Source: Cytidiella melzeri (taxonomy: Eukaryota > Basidiomycota > Agaricomycetes > Polyporales > Irpicaceae). From it: 64,000 bases of DNA. The stretch is taken from positions 124,001 to 188,000 of the forward strand of contig JABYQR010000007.1 in assembly GCA_022592445.1 (NCBI GenBank), read 5' to 3'. The notes below the pieces were generated by a model. The model did not search any database. It saw nothing but the letters and a program-made list of their open reading frames with translations, and was not told the DNA's origin. Of the stretch, positions 21,027 to 32,830 are shown one piece after another. The position numbers and the translations under genes were made by a program. Every line of letters begins with the position of its first letter. Positions within the stretch are counted from its first letter, which is position 1.

Positions 21027-24000
21027 ATGATGCGCTCCGCTCCGCTCCCTACTGCTAATAAGAGGTCTTCGACGTCAAAGTCTGTCCGGCGCAACGCCCT
21101 CACTACAACTCAAGGTCCTGATAGCTCCGTAAAAGATGCAGAAAAGCCTCAAACTGAGGGCGAAAATCTCTTGCCTCCTGCGTGCCCAAAGACAAAGCAG
21201 CACATTAGTTCCTATCAGACACTCGAGGAGGCTAGAGAAGCCGCGACCAAGGACAAGGATCGCCGTTACTCCTCGTTCATCACCCAAGTACGAATGGAGT
21301 CCGAGCTGAGTTATCGGACGGGTGGTATGGTTCCTCGGTGGTATCAAAAAGACTGCGCCGAAGCTGCATTTCTTGGGATCGACACCGGTTTGATCTGCAG
21401 CACTGGCTCCGGAAAGACAGAAGCGTTCATGCTCATGCTCTTTGCGGACCCTACTGGTAAGAGCAAGATAATTGTCATCTCAACGCTCAATGCGCTTGAA
21501 GTCGACCAGGTGAGCCTTGTTAGACAAAATTACACTCAAAACTCACTATATGCGCTCATACCAGGCAGCAAGATTTAGTCGCAGGGGAATTGAGGCAGCC
21601 GCTGTAAACGGGGAGACATATTCCGATGAACTTCACAAGGTCAGTCAAGTTATTGTCCCAGATGAATTGTCTCACCATTTCTTGATCAGAGACTTGAGAA
21701 CGACGAGATCCGGGCCATTATTACCTCCCCCGAGATGATCTTCCGGCACCCTCAATTCTCCCTGCTTGTTTGAAGCGCGTACTGGATGAAGAATGTTGTA
21801 GCCACGGTGATTGACGAGGCCCACTGCGTTCTGGAATGGGGGAAAGAGTTCCGGCGAGACTTTGGTGAAGTCGAGAAAACGCGCTCACTTATGACTCGCA
21901 AACCCATCTTTTTCTGCACCGCCACACTTACTCCAGACATGCTCCGTGAGCTGCTTAACAAGCTTGCGTTCTCACGGGAAAGAATGTTCGTTCTCAACTT
22001 GGGAAACGAACGTCACAATATCACCGCAGTCGTTTGTCGACTCAAGAGTCCATCGGACTACGGCGCGCTGGACTTTGTCTTGGATGAAGGCCTCGCTGGT
22101 GATGAACTGGTTCCTGCACTGATCTATGTCAACACACGCGAGCTTGCCATCCGAATCTGGCTTTATCTTCTCCGACAGATCCCTCGCGACTCACCTCTTC
22201 GGGAGCAAATTGACTTTGTCATCTCAACACGCGATTCCGTAGTGAAGCAGCTCGTCATTCAGTTGTTTATGCTTGGAGGCATTAAGATAGTCATTGCGAC
22301 AGAGTCCGCAGGAATGGTAAGCATATTTTCATGTCATGCAAAGCAATCAATGTCTCACCTATTTGTAGGGTCTCGACGTTCCACATCTTCCCCGAACTAT
22401 TCAGTTTCAGGCTACTAGAAGTGTAGTTGAATGGGCACAGCATGCTGGACGTGCAGGACGCAACGGCATGTCGGCCTTCTCCTTGATGCTGGTCGAGCCG
22501 TCGGTTTTTGAACAGACCAAGAAACGCCAGCCACAGGCCTCACAAGCAAAAGAAAATACAAGGGCTATCACGACGGCGAGTGTTAAGGAAGAAGACATAG
22601 ATGAGGCTGTACCACCTCGGCCGAAGCGAAAGCGACAAGAAGATCAGGCACAAGGGGTTGAACAGGTACAGCACGCCGACCAAGAGGATAGCAACCATGT
22701 GATCGCAAATCCAGCCAACATGCCAGAAGATGACTTAGAGAATGATCCCGACGTCGAGTATCGCAAGAAGATGGAGCCAACCATGCGGGAGTACATTATT
22801 ACTGAGTCCTGTCGTGGCGCGGTTATGAGACAACACTTTGAGAACCCAGATCCGCCGCTGCAAGGCAAGTTCTATTAAACATGACGTGCTCTACTGACCT
22901 TTCAAATTCCTTCAGAACGCATTGTCATTTGCTGCGACAATTGTCTGCTCAGCAAAGGCCACAATTTCGACTGTCCTATCAATGAACATGACGTTGCGAT
23001 TCTCAACCTCATTCGTCGCCTAAATGCCAGACTAACGGAGGTTACTATCCTTCCTCCAGTTGGCCCTGATGACTTCACTCAGCAGCAGCTCTTGACCGAG
23101 ATCCCAAAACGCAACCGCGCCCGCGCAGCTTCCGTCAAGACTGCTCTACTTGCCTTCCGAGATACTTACTGGCGTGAATCCGACCGACAATCTGGGTTTC
23201 TGCCAGCAACTCTTCTGCCTGACGACGTACTAGCTACTCTCGCATCTGAGGCTAAGATCAGGACTATGGACGATCTGAACCTAGCTCTGCCCGGCTGGAC
23301 TTTTGCTTCGGAGCTTGGCCCGGGTGCTCTCTCTCATATTGCAGAACTGGATGCTGATTGGCTCAAGAAAAACAAGTCAGGTATACAATCGCGCGCAGCT
23401 GAACGCAAGGCTGAAACGATACGCATGAAGCCTATCACAGAAGAAAAAGAACGTGAGCGTCGCGCAGGAGAACGCGAGGTAAAGCGCTTTGCAAAAGGAG
23501 GAAAGCCGCGCAAACAACCTGGAGAAGTACAGACTACAACGCTATCCCCAGCTTATTATGCCAATCCGATGGGAGCTTCGACACTTGTTCTTCAAAGCAG
23601 CACTATTCATACCCCCGCAACTCCCGTCTATCTCCCTCCTGATGCCCCCGCAACTCCTGTCTATCTTCCTCCTGCAGCACAACCAGCCAGCCCCTTTCCC
23701 TTTGTATCCACTTATTCAGGCCCGACATCATCAGTTCCGCATACACCCAATGCTACGTCTCAGCATGTCACACCCGGATACTTGCCCTTAACGCCTCATA
23801 CGCCTGTGTTGCAACCTTGGCCTCCCATGTACTATACTCAAATGCCCAGTCCTCCAGCATCCGTTACCTCATTGTCGCATATTTCCATGACCTCTCCCAC
23901 AAGCCCAGCGCATGTATACCCGTTGCCTTCAGCTCATAGCACAATTGCTCCAGCGCCGCTTTGGCAGCCTTACTATACCCCCACCACCACTACATCGACA

Positions 24001-24102
24001 CCTGTCGCTTCGTCTTTGCAGACTCCCTTCCTGTATCCAACACCGCCTCAAAGCAGTTCAAAGTTTCGATGGAAAGCAGATCCGCGCTCGTCTACAAGCT
24101 GA
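21027..24102 (+). pseudogene. RecQ-like DEAH helicase with a premature stop
   Basis: The helicase core is clear: ICSTGSGKTEAFML (Walker A), IITSPEMIFRHPQ, VATVIDEAHCVLEWGKEF (motif II), FFCTATLTPDML (motif III), PALIYVNTRELAIRIW, and after an intron GLDVPHLPRTIQFQATRSVV and QHAGRAGRNGMSAF (motif VI). A Cys-rich segment (CRGAV ... ICCDNC) resembles the RecQ zinc site. The C-terminus is long and Pro/Thr/Ser-rich with TPVYLPP repeats to the stop at 24100-24102. Introns lie near 21511-21565, 21640-21690, 22318-22369 and 22865-22915; the last uses a GC donor (GCAAGT). A TGA at 21771-21773 interrupts the frame between LLV and SAYWMKN, just before motif II, and no plausible intron removes it, so I call it a pseudogene; it could also be a recent C-to-T change in an Arg codon, or a base error. 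The gene converges on the DUF6589-like gene, with only 34 bp between stops. Confidence 0.82.
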
Positions 24103-24136
24103 TTCTGCAAATAATGTTGTATGTACATGAATATTA

Positions 24137-27025
24137 TCAATTCTGTGCTACACTCGTGCTTGGCTCTGTGTGAGTCTTGTTTGCCCTCACCGACATCGAG
24201 TCCTTGTACCTCTGGACCAATGTATCTACATCGTCAAATATTTCCTTGTCCGACTTCTCTGTCAATCGTCTCTCTGTCCATCTGTCAATCATCGCCTGCA
24301 GGGTCTTTGGATTAGAGCCAAGGGCCATAACGTCCTTAACCTTGTTGTTCGATGTTAGATGGCGACCAGGCTTGAAGACATGCGCCTTCGCCTCGTGATA
24401 CTTCCCCTGCAGCTTAACGACGTCCTCATGGTGGCTTGGCGATGTGTGAGACAGCCCGCGACAGAAATGATTGAATTCACGTTCGACGTGATGCTTGATT
24501 TTACGTTGCGTAGGAATTGATGCCGACATCCTCTTGATGTAATCCCATGTTGCGTACGGTCCCAAAGTTGCAAATGTAACCTAAAAACTTGTAAGCTCGG
24601 TCGATGAGGACAAGGATGAGAAGTGTACCTTAATATCTCGGATATTGTGTTCCTGCACCATGTCAAAGGCGAGGAATGAGTTCTTTTTGCCTGTGGTGTT
24701 GGCAAGCCAACAGAAGCGCATCACGAACGACCTGTAATAATTGTTCAGCGGTGAGTACTCAAAGGAACAGGTACGTACTTAAGATCATCGGGCCACTCGC
24801 GCCACAAGCCTTGCATCAGCTCGAGTAATTCATGTGCATACTTGTGGTTTCCGCCACCATGGAAGCGGAACAGCAGCCGCGGAAGTAAATACTCCATGCG
24901 CCCTACATCACCCGTTCGGATGCAGTCGTCCAAGTCGAGGAAGTCGAGTGTGTCACGATTGAATTGCACGCTGAGATCAAAAAGATCATCTTGGGCGGAA
25001 CGAGACTTGTCAGGTTGCCGAAGCTTGACGAGAGCCTCTGTAGAGGCGTATTCGTCAACCACCTTGCACGCGAGATCTCGAAGTTCTTGGGGTGTTCGTT
25101 GACGAAGCTCCGCGAGCTCTTCAACACCTGCCGCGACCGTCCAAACGTCTCGGAATCGAGCTTCAGCGGTGTGCCGTAACGCCTCGCGGAAGGTATAATG
25201 AAAGTTGCCTAGCATGAGAGCTTCATCAGTAAACAGTTCTCGGATATATCGCAGAACTCACCTTGCACTGACGTAGTATTGAGCCCTTTGCGGTTCAGAT
25301 TTTCGAATGCGTGCTTGAGACCGAGATTCTCGCTGCTGCCGAGATACTGCTTGTGCATCGAGAACTCTTGGGCAATTTGAGCGTGGAACCAGCCGAATAT
25401 TTCCAGGAACTGCTCGAATCGCTGGATGAAGTTGAGATCGAACGCTCGATCTCTCTTGACAAACCGCAGCCGAATCGTGGTGAGCTGATCGCCTACCCAA
25501 ACGATAAGCCTGTTCGCCATCGGCTCCTGTCTTGCCTTGACATCCGTGAGGCCAAGCTGCCGCTTCCACTCGTCAATAACTTGGCGGTTACCCTCCTGAG
25601 TCCCCTCCTCCATATGCACAGTGTCAAGGACATGCTGGACGGTAGCATGCTCCAGACCAATAGGAAGCTGCTGAACCGGCGTGGGACAGGCTAACGCAGC
25701 ATCGGCCTTGTGCTCCCAGTCTGTAAACTCGGGGGCTTCGAGGAGTATGCTGAGTACTATATGAATGCGTTGCTCATAGAGGCGAGGTCCAAAGTGTCGG
25801 GCCTTGAGAAAGATCTCGAGTGCGGTGATAGGATTTTTGCACTCACGTGCTCGCTGTTCCATGTACGCAATTCGATTTGGAGGTGGTACGGAGGTGTCCT
25901 TCACGATGTATATTGTCCCCGCAGTGCTGTTGTCGAAGTGGGACTGCTTGTTGGCTCGCTGCTCGTAGATCTTGAACGCAAGGTTGAGATTGTCGTGGCC
26001 GCCGAACCAGAGGTAACGGATGATGTCGTCCATCATGCGCTGGCGGTTGGAGTCGGACAGCTGCTCGATGCCTTTGTAAATCCACTTCTGACTCATCGTG
26101 AGTCCGAAGAGGTGCGTGGTGTCGTTTGCCTTCGCAGCAAGTCCGGATGCCTTGAGATAGATGCTGAGAAATTTTTGATATCGGCAGCGGTGGTGGGAAC
26201 GTCCATAGTGTAGCATTGCACCGATAATGAAAATACGCTGCAAATTGATCAGTACAGCATTGGTGAGGTACGAGAGAAGCAATCTTACCGGCTCGTGGCT
26301 CTTGTACTTGTTCCGCTTCGCCTGAAGCGGAGTGCACGAGAGCGAGTGCATCAGCTTCCAAAAGGTAGGCTGAGTGGCTTGCATAGCGGGAATGTCGTCC
26401 TTGAGTCTTGTGGCAAGGAGGGATTCTTCAGTGATGTCCTGCGGCGGCGACAAAAGCTGAGGCGCAAATAATCGCATCTCGCGATTGATGCGTGCCGTCA
26501 CATTCTCCAACGCCCAATCGTCCATAGCGTTACGAGCAGCCGTAGTGCGAACACCCCAGCTGTGTGGTCGTGGCGGCTTGTGCCAGTTCTTGAGGATGCC
26601 GGGCAGCTGTTCGCTATGCATGAGCGCTGTTCGAGCGTATCTTGACGAGAGTTGAGGTCAAATGGATACAACTTATTGTATTTGAGTACATACCTGATAG
26701 TTCCCTCCTCATGCTTCATGTCAACGGGTACCTTCAAATTCCAACTCAAGAAATGTAGGAAGGTGGTGACGTCCATCTGCAGTGAGGCCATATGCTCGAT
26801 GATGCTGGCCATCTTGAGGGCGATATCCGCATTGGTAAGGGTACTTAGGTGGCTCATGAATAAGGTCGTTCGAGCAAGCGGTCCTCCCGCGGTTTTGAAA
26901 GAGTTGTCGACATGCAGCTGGGCTTCCGGTGGCAATGGCTCGACTTCTCCATCGTGATATTCGTTGTCGTCGTCGTCGAGGTTGAAAAAAGGGTCACCGT
27001 TGTCAAGAAAATCAGAGGCTTGCAT
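24137..27025 (-). CDS. Large DUF6589-like protein, copy 1
   Basis: About 890 residues in several exons from ATG 27025 (MQASDFLDNGDPFFNL). Recognisable segments in order: SIIEHMASLQMDVTTFLHFL; SWGVRTTAARNAMDDWALEN; KFLSIYLKASGLAAKANDT; WFGGHDNLNLAFKIYEQR; TPVQQLPIGLEHATV; IVWVGDQLTTIRLRF; FLEIFGWFHAQIAQEFSMHK; MEYLLPRLLFRFHGGGNHKY; FDMVQEHNIRDIK; KDVMALGSNPKTLQAMIDRW. The GDQLT, FGWFH and QEHNIRDIK blocks are what I recall of the Pfam family DUF6589, common and multicopy in Agaricomycetes. The function is unknown. Asp/Glu residues in GGHDN, GDQLT and QEHN could form an acidic nuclease-like set (inference). It is convergent with the RecQ-like gene. A paralogue lies at 54124-56982. Confidence 0.72.
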
Positions 27026-28000
27026 GTTGAGGATATTATCGCACGAGTATCAGGCAGACGGGAGGAACAAAAATGGATTCGCGGTGGTACGGAAAAACAA
27101 AGTGCTCGTCGCGCGGACGTTGCAATTATCTAGGCGCTCGATGATGGGCTCTATCGACGTCACGTGGGAGTGATCCCTACCCCTCTCCGCGAAGTACACC
27201 AGACCCTCAAGCCTGCGGAGTGTACTGTCTTTTTCGAACTCCGCAGCTTGATCAGGAAAGGAGCCCTGGCGACGTCTGCTTGAGGGTCTGGGTACGAGAC
27301 TACCTTCCCACCCGACTAAAGAAACCCTATTTTTGGAAGTTGAAAACACTTCTCTAGCAGATGCTCTCAAGTTTCCAAAGTGCCACATTCCACAGAGACA
27401 CAACAATAGGTCCAGGGGAGCTTGAACATTCAGTGCATTACATAATCATTACATGAGCAGCACATAACCTACAAAGTATTCTGGATAATTTCCTATCACT
27501 GTGTTGCAGCTAGACCCGATACCACAGGTAGAATCATTACATCATTATTGCAGCTACTACAGCCTCAAGGTTCCTTTGCCTTGCTACACCAGTGCTATCT
27601 TCCACACCCTCGCGCAAGGTCTCTTAATAGTAGGTATTCCGTTATGGCCAGGCCACCTTGCTACATTGAAATTTTAGGGTGAATGACAGATTTATAGGCA
27701 CGCCAGAGGGAAGCAGTTTGACATCAGTGTACGTGATTCTGCTGCCGTACTCATCCCACATGTGTATGCTGAACACTATAGTCTGTATTGTCAACCATAA
27801 CATTGGTATCGAGAAAAAAAGCGGCAATCTCGCGATAGTGACCAAGTACGGTGGTGCGCGACATGAAGGAGACAAGACAGAGAACGAGGGGCGGAGGAGG
27901 CAGCGTTGAAGACCCACAATGACCCAATGCAATTTTGGCGGGGAGCCCTCTACCGTACAGAAACAGAACCTCAGACTCTCCCACTAGCGTGGTATCGGGA
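27026..28000. other. Gap upstream of DUF6589-like copy 1
   Basis: About 1 kb without a recognised gene. It should include the promoter of the minus-strand gene. A minus-strand open frame near 27660-27770 reads RITYTDVKLLPSGVPINLSF, possibly a fragment of an unrecognised protein. Confidence 0.3.
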
Positions 28001-28240
28001 ATTCTGGATAATGTTTTCGAGCTCATTGCGATGTGCCCACTGACACCCGAGTTAATGTACAGCACCTGCCAAAGCTGCATTAAGGACCAGGAACGATGCG
28101 ATAACTGTCATGCAAACGTACACAACTATCTTTCTCTGCTGGATACTCGGCATTTAGGTCTGGCGAGACGATGTTGCGGAACACAGGCGCCAAGTCGTGA
28201 ATGGTCGTTTTGGAGAGGTGCCAATCGTTGCCATAGCTCG
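28001..28240 (-). pseudogene. Broken duplicate of the GST gene 5' part
   Basis: Nucleotide similarity to 9500-9770 is plain by eye: gcgatgtgccca, aaggaccaggaacgatgcga, ggtctggcgagacgatgttg and gtcgtgaatggtcgt recur in the same order and spacing. Small deletions and substitutions break the frame, and the 3' two-thirds of the gene is absent. It covers intron as well as exon sequence, so it is a DNA-level duplication rather than a retrocopy. Confidence 0.8.
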
Positions 28241-28372
28241 CTCTGCTACGTGAGAGCCGGAGGTGCTGATAATGTAGAGAGAAGGTTGACGAGCCTGAAG
28301 GTTACCTGCTATATGCGACTATATAGGCACTGCTGTATGCCATGGTAGCCCCTGACCCTTGTACGATAGCCT

Positions 28373-29157
28373 TCAACGCACCCTCCATCCACCATTCGCC
28401 GTTCCGCCACTCCCTGCCCTTGCGTGGGAGCGAAGCGTGCGCCTCGCCTCGTCAATGCGACGATCGAACTCGAGCTCCACCGCCCTCGCCTCGTCATCCG
28501 GGTCGACGTAGCCCATCTGGAGGTCGAGCAAGTTGTAGTTGATGAGCAGCTCGAGCTCACATTCGAGGCTCATACGAACCGGCGAGTTTCTGCGGGGATA
28601 GAAAGCCATCAGGCGGAGGATAGCGGCGTACACGGCTGAAGGGCGGGGAACCAAGAGTGCGTAGGACGAGTGAGGGTCTTGGATGAGCTCTGATGGCGTG
28701 TACCCCGTGAACGAGGCGGGGAGGAGATGCAGGTATTGTACAGCACCCAATGTGGTTCCTTGCGTTAGGCGATATAGGTAGCATTTCGCTATGAGATCGC
28801 CTTCGGTTTTGAGGAGAAGAGTGAGGGGTAGATGCATGGCTGATACGATGGTACATGCTCGGTCTAGCTAGCAATCTGGGACAAGAAACTCATAGCGCTT
28901 CATGGGCACGGTTAGGAGACATCGACAGACAGTAAACCAGGGATGTCTCGTACGCTTGAGACCTTTGGGACTCTCATGGATCTGTACAGTAACGAGCCCC
29001 ATACTACAACTTCTATCCCGGCTTCGGCGAGCGCTTTGAGCGCGACTTTGACGAGCTCGTCGGGGCAGCGGCTGAAAGGATCTTGTTGCATTTGCGCAGA
29101 GGGTTCCGGCACAACTGGGCAAGCATGAGATGGACGGGGAACGAGTGCAGTGGACAT
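28373..29157 (-). pseudogene. Degraded gene of an unnamed fungal family
   Basis: The first part from ATG 29157 reads MSTALVPRPSHACPVVPEPS then ALKALAEAGIEVVVWGSLLY and RSMRVPKV. After a probable intron (near 28897-28960) it continues RYEFLVPDC, an in-frame TAG (near 28869), then LDRACTIVSAMHLPLTLL, GDLIAKCYLYRLT, YALLVPRPSAVYAAILRLM and LDLQMGYVDPDDEARAVELE to 28373. The pattern recalls hypothetical basidiomycete proteins with a nucleotidyltransferase-like start (GIEVVVWGS). The TAG suggests the gene is dead, unless the intron model is wrong. No function is assigned. Confidence 0.5.
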
Positions 29158-29488
29158 GGTGGTTTGAGGTTAATGGGTGATGTAGGTTTGTCGAGAGAGT
29201 GTGTCCGGAGTGCTCGGTGCATGCTCGGGGGCCGTCGACGGTCATTGGTCTTTATATGCCCGACGAGACCGAGCTGGTTATTCCCGTGGCATAGATGGCT
29301 CCGAGTTGGCCATCTCTCATATCTACCTGTACAAGTACTCTGCATCCTACGCCTCTGCCACCGCCCCCACCGCACTCGTCGCGATTCAAGCTGCATTCCA
29401 CCGCACGCCATCCCACTCTCGTCGTGTTCTCTCATAAACGCGCCCGTCGCAAACTCGACGTACTCGAGCCTACCTCGACCACCCCACC

Positions 29489-31936
29489 ATGGCTCTTTTC
29501 CTCCTCCTCACCAGCTCGTTGTCGCTCGCCGTCGTGCTCTACGTGATCTGGTCCTTCCTCGCTCTAATGCTACGCCAAGCGCGCTCCCCCCTCCGCTTCC
29601 TCCCCGGCCCGCCCTCCCCGTCCTTCTTCATGGGCAACCTTCGCGAAATGCACGACGCAGAGAACACCAACCTCGTCGGTCAATGGCAGCGCGCGTACGG
29701 GTCTACCTTTGTCTACCGCGGCTTCATTGGCGGATGCAGGCTCATGACGACCGACCCTGTTGCCGTCAACCACATCCTTTCACGCGGTTACGACTACCCA
29801 AAACCGGACTTTATCCGCGACGCCCTTGCCAGCATGGCCGTCGGGCACGATGGTCTCATCACTGTCGAGGGCGACCAGCATCGTAAACAGGTGCGCCAGG
29901 TCTCTGATCGTGACGGGCATCGCTTACGTCCAGTGTTGCTGTCGCGTGTTGGCAACAGAGAAAGATCTTGGTGAGTTGCTATTCTGGGGCCATCCAATTA
30001 CACGTCCCACACTGATCCGCAACTCTGAGTAGAATCCCGCCTTTGCACCGACCCATATCAAATCCATCTCTCCCATATTCTGGGCAAAAGCGTTGAAAGT
30101 AAGTATCCCTGATCGTCCTGTGGCAATGTGGATACCCACACAGAAAATTATTCAGCTTCGCGACATCTGGTTAAACATTGTCGATTCATCCGCTGGTACC
30201 TCCTCGCCTCAGGCTGGCTCGCCCGCCGATCCCTTCTCTCCAGTTGCAAGGCAGTCAGATGACATTGTCGCCACCGGTATATCTCGGTGGATTCCAAACC
30301 CATTCTCCTCGTTTCGCGGTTCAAAGGCTGCAAGGTCCGTCGAGGCGATCATTCCTCAGGCCGACAAGGACTCCAGAGGCGTCAAAGTCGATGTTTTAGC
30401 ATGGCTTGCGAGAGCAACACTAGACGTCATCGGTGAAGCAGGTTGGTGGAATGACAACAGTGATCAAAATTGAAGTCTGATTAGAACTGTTGTATAGGTT
30501 TCGGATACGTATTCAATTCTCTCAACGCTTCCGCCGAGCCAAATGAGCTTGCTAGCGCGTTTGGCGTGATTTTTAGCACCGCGAGAAAATTCCGCGTTAT
30601 CACCATACTCCAGGTCTGGTTCCCTGTATTGCGAAAATTCGTGAGTTGGCGCGTTGACATTCTTCATCACATGCGACCGCTGATCACAAACGCCAGCGAC
30701 GAAACAGTGCGGTGGAAGAGGCAGCCACGGCTACCATGCGCCGTATCGGCTCGGAGCTCATTGACGAGCGGATCGAACAGATATCGCAGCCGTTTGCCGG
30801 CTCAGGTGAGCTGGACGGCACCTCTCAGACGGATGGGCGAGATTTGCTCAGTGTATTATGTGAGAATCTAGCTGCCTTATGCCACACAGAGATATTGACT
30901 GCTATGACATATCCCAGTACGGTCTAGCCTGTCAGCTATTCCCTCACAGCAACTTACCAGAAACGAGATTTTATGTCAGATATCGACGTTCCTCGCCGCA
31001 GGTGAACAGTTTTTCATCTGATACATCGTTATCGACTAACACAATTGTCAAGGCCACGAGACATCTTCTTCCGCTCTCACATGGACACTCTACGCCCTCT
31101 CGCGCTCCCCGCGGATACAAACCAAGCTGCGCACGCAGCTACGAGATCTCGAGGTTGTCCACCACGACGGCTCTTCCGAGACGTCTGTCCCTTCGGCTGA
31201 CGACATTCAACTGGTCCTCTCTCACCCATACCTGGACGCTTGCGTCCGAGAATCATTGCGTCTGTACGCGCCGGTGACGAGTACGATGCGCGTCGCGGCG
31301 CACGATGACGTTGTCCCCGTCTCACGGGCGTATCAGGACACCGCTGGGCGGACATGTGATTATATTCAGCTGCACGCGGGGGATATTATTACTATTCCGA
31401 TGCAGGCTATGAACAAGAGTGAGGCGGTGTGGGGGGAGGACGCAAGCGAGTTCTTACCGGAGAGATTCATGAAGCCGGATGGGGAGGAGGGGGAAGAGAG
31501 GGGGTTGAAGGGTTTGTGGGGAGGTGTGTTGACGTTTGGGGGTGGAAGCGTTGTGAATGGCAATCGCTCGTGTATTGGCTACCGATTTGCGATCAACGAG
31601 TGAGTGGCTGTTTCTGTTCTGCATTACGGGGGGTGAAAAACGAAAAATCGCTGATGATGATTGTCTGGGTTATGATAGGATCAAGATCTTCCTGTACGTG
31701 CTCCTCACTGAACTCGAGTTTTCGATCGATCCTGTCATTGAGATCGAAAAGAAAGTCAAGTACGTGGTTTTTTCGGGTTTGACTTGCGAATGTTTTGTTG
31801 CTTATATTCGCTTTTCAGCGTGGTTACGCGTCCATGCGTCAAGTCTGAGCCACACTTAGGGAACCAGATGCCCCTGCATGTACGGAGAGCTTCTGTGGAT
31901 GGTACTCCGACGTGGTCCTGCGCAGCCGATTATTAG
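29489..31936 (+). CDS. Cytochrome P450 monooxygenase
   Basis: ATG 29489 starts a hydrophobic anchor (LFLLLTSSLSLAVVLYVIW), followed by RFLPGPPSPSFFMGNL (proline hinge). Further exons carry the I-helix region (AGHETSSSALTWTLYALSR near 31050), RESLRLYAPVTSTMR (ExxR motif), FLPERFM (PERF) and the heme loop near 31540-31600. The loop reads VLTFGGGSVVNGNRSCIGYRFA, five residues longer between the Gly run and NRSC than the usual FxxGxRxCxG. The end is CVKSEPHLGNQMPLHVRR to the TAG at 31934-31936. At least seven introns are present; some middle junctions (30000-31000) are not certain. The role is oxidation of an unknown small molecule at the ER. No cluster partners are adjacent apart from the GST fragment. 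Confidence 0.87.
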
Positions 31937-32408
31937 AGGTGGTACATGTCAGCGTGCAATTTGTGTTAACACCGCTACACCCCGGCTTCACAGCTAATCA
32001 CACTACGCTAGTAATGTATTCAATGCGGTTCTACCACTCCCGATTCACGGCCATCCACAATCGACAATCAGAAAACCGGCTTCCACTGGTCATCACGACC
32101 ACCTCGACGAAAACGAAGGAGGGTGTCGAGCAGAGCAAGCGCATCTACATAGCTCTTCTCTTCAAAAGCCGTTCACCTCTGTGTACATCTTTGACTATGA
32201 CGCAAGGATGCCTCCACTCTCTACACAGATCATCCGTAGAAGAAGCGGCCCAAGTCGTTGAACCTTCGTCGCCAGCTTGCACCGGCAGCTGCCCGTATTA
32301 CTCTGATCCTAGAGTAAAACTAGGACAGGTCTAAACTATGTAGTACCTCAGTGAAGGCTACAGTATCTCTTTCTGAACGGTGAAGCCTCAGCGGTACCCA
32401 CAATTGTG
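31937..32408. other. Gap after the P450
   Basis: No gene recognised. Just before the foldback element a palindrome TACCCACAATTGTGTGGGTA (32396-32415) spans the left junction and resembles the element's own terminus. Confidence 0.3.
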
Positions 32409-32824
32409 TGGGTAACCACGGCCCAATTTCCGGTGGAAAAACATGAGAAATACGTGAGAAAAAATGGCGATTTTACGGTACCTTTTTGTAGCAGAAATAG
32501 CGCCAAAAAACACTGAATATTTCATCTTGTTTTTCTTGTGAGCGAATGGATGAAAAAGTGGCTTTTTTCTCAATGTGTTTTTCCGGCCTTTTGGTGATGC
32601 CTAAACGGAGCGTTTCTCAATGGTATTTTCAACAGAAACCAAAAGGCCGGAAAAACGCATTGAGAAAAAAGCCACTTTTTCATCCATTCGCTCACAAGAA
32701 AAACAAGATGAAATATTCAGTGTTTTTCAGCGCTATTTCTGCTACAAAAAGGTACCGTAAAATTGCCATTTTTCCTCACGTATTTCTCATGTTTTTCCAC
32801 CAGAAATTGGGCCGTGGTTACCCA
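32409..32824. mobile_element. Foldback MITE with 187-bp arms
   Basis: Left arm 32409-32595 and right arm 32638-32824 are inverted copies of equal length with few mismatches, around a 42-bp loop. The terminus is TGGGTAACCACGGCCCAATT. A 3-bp repeat GTG flanks it (32406-32408, 32825-32827). No coding capacity. The transcript would form a long hairpin. Confidence 0.85.
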
Positions 32825-32830
32825 GTGTTA

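Noticed and set aside
20346..27300. Terminal repeats delimiting a RecQ/DUF6589 transposon
   Set aside because: I compared the flanks of both DUF6589 loci and found only the shared 19-mer, no inverted or direct ends. A mobile-element call is not supported by this window alone.
29083..29886. A 267-codon plus-strand frame across the P450 start
   Set aside because: It overlaps the P450 N-terminal exon in another frame and has Arg/Pro/His-rich shadow composition.
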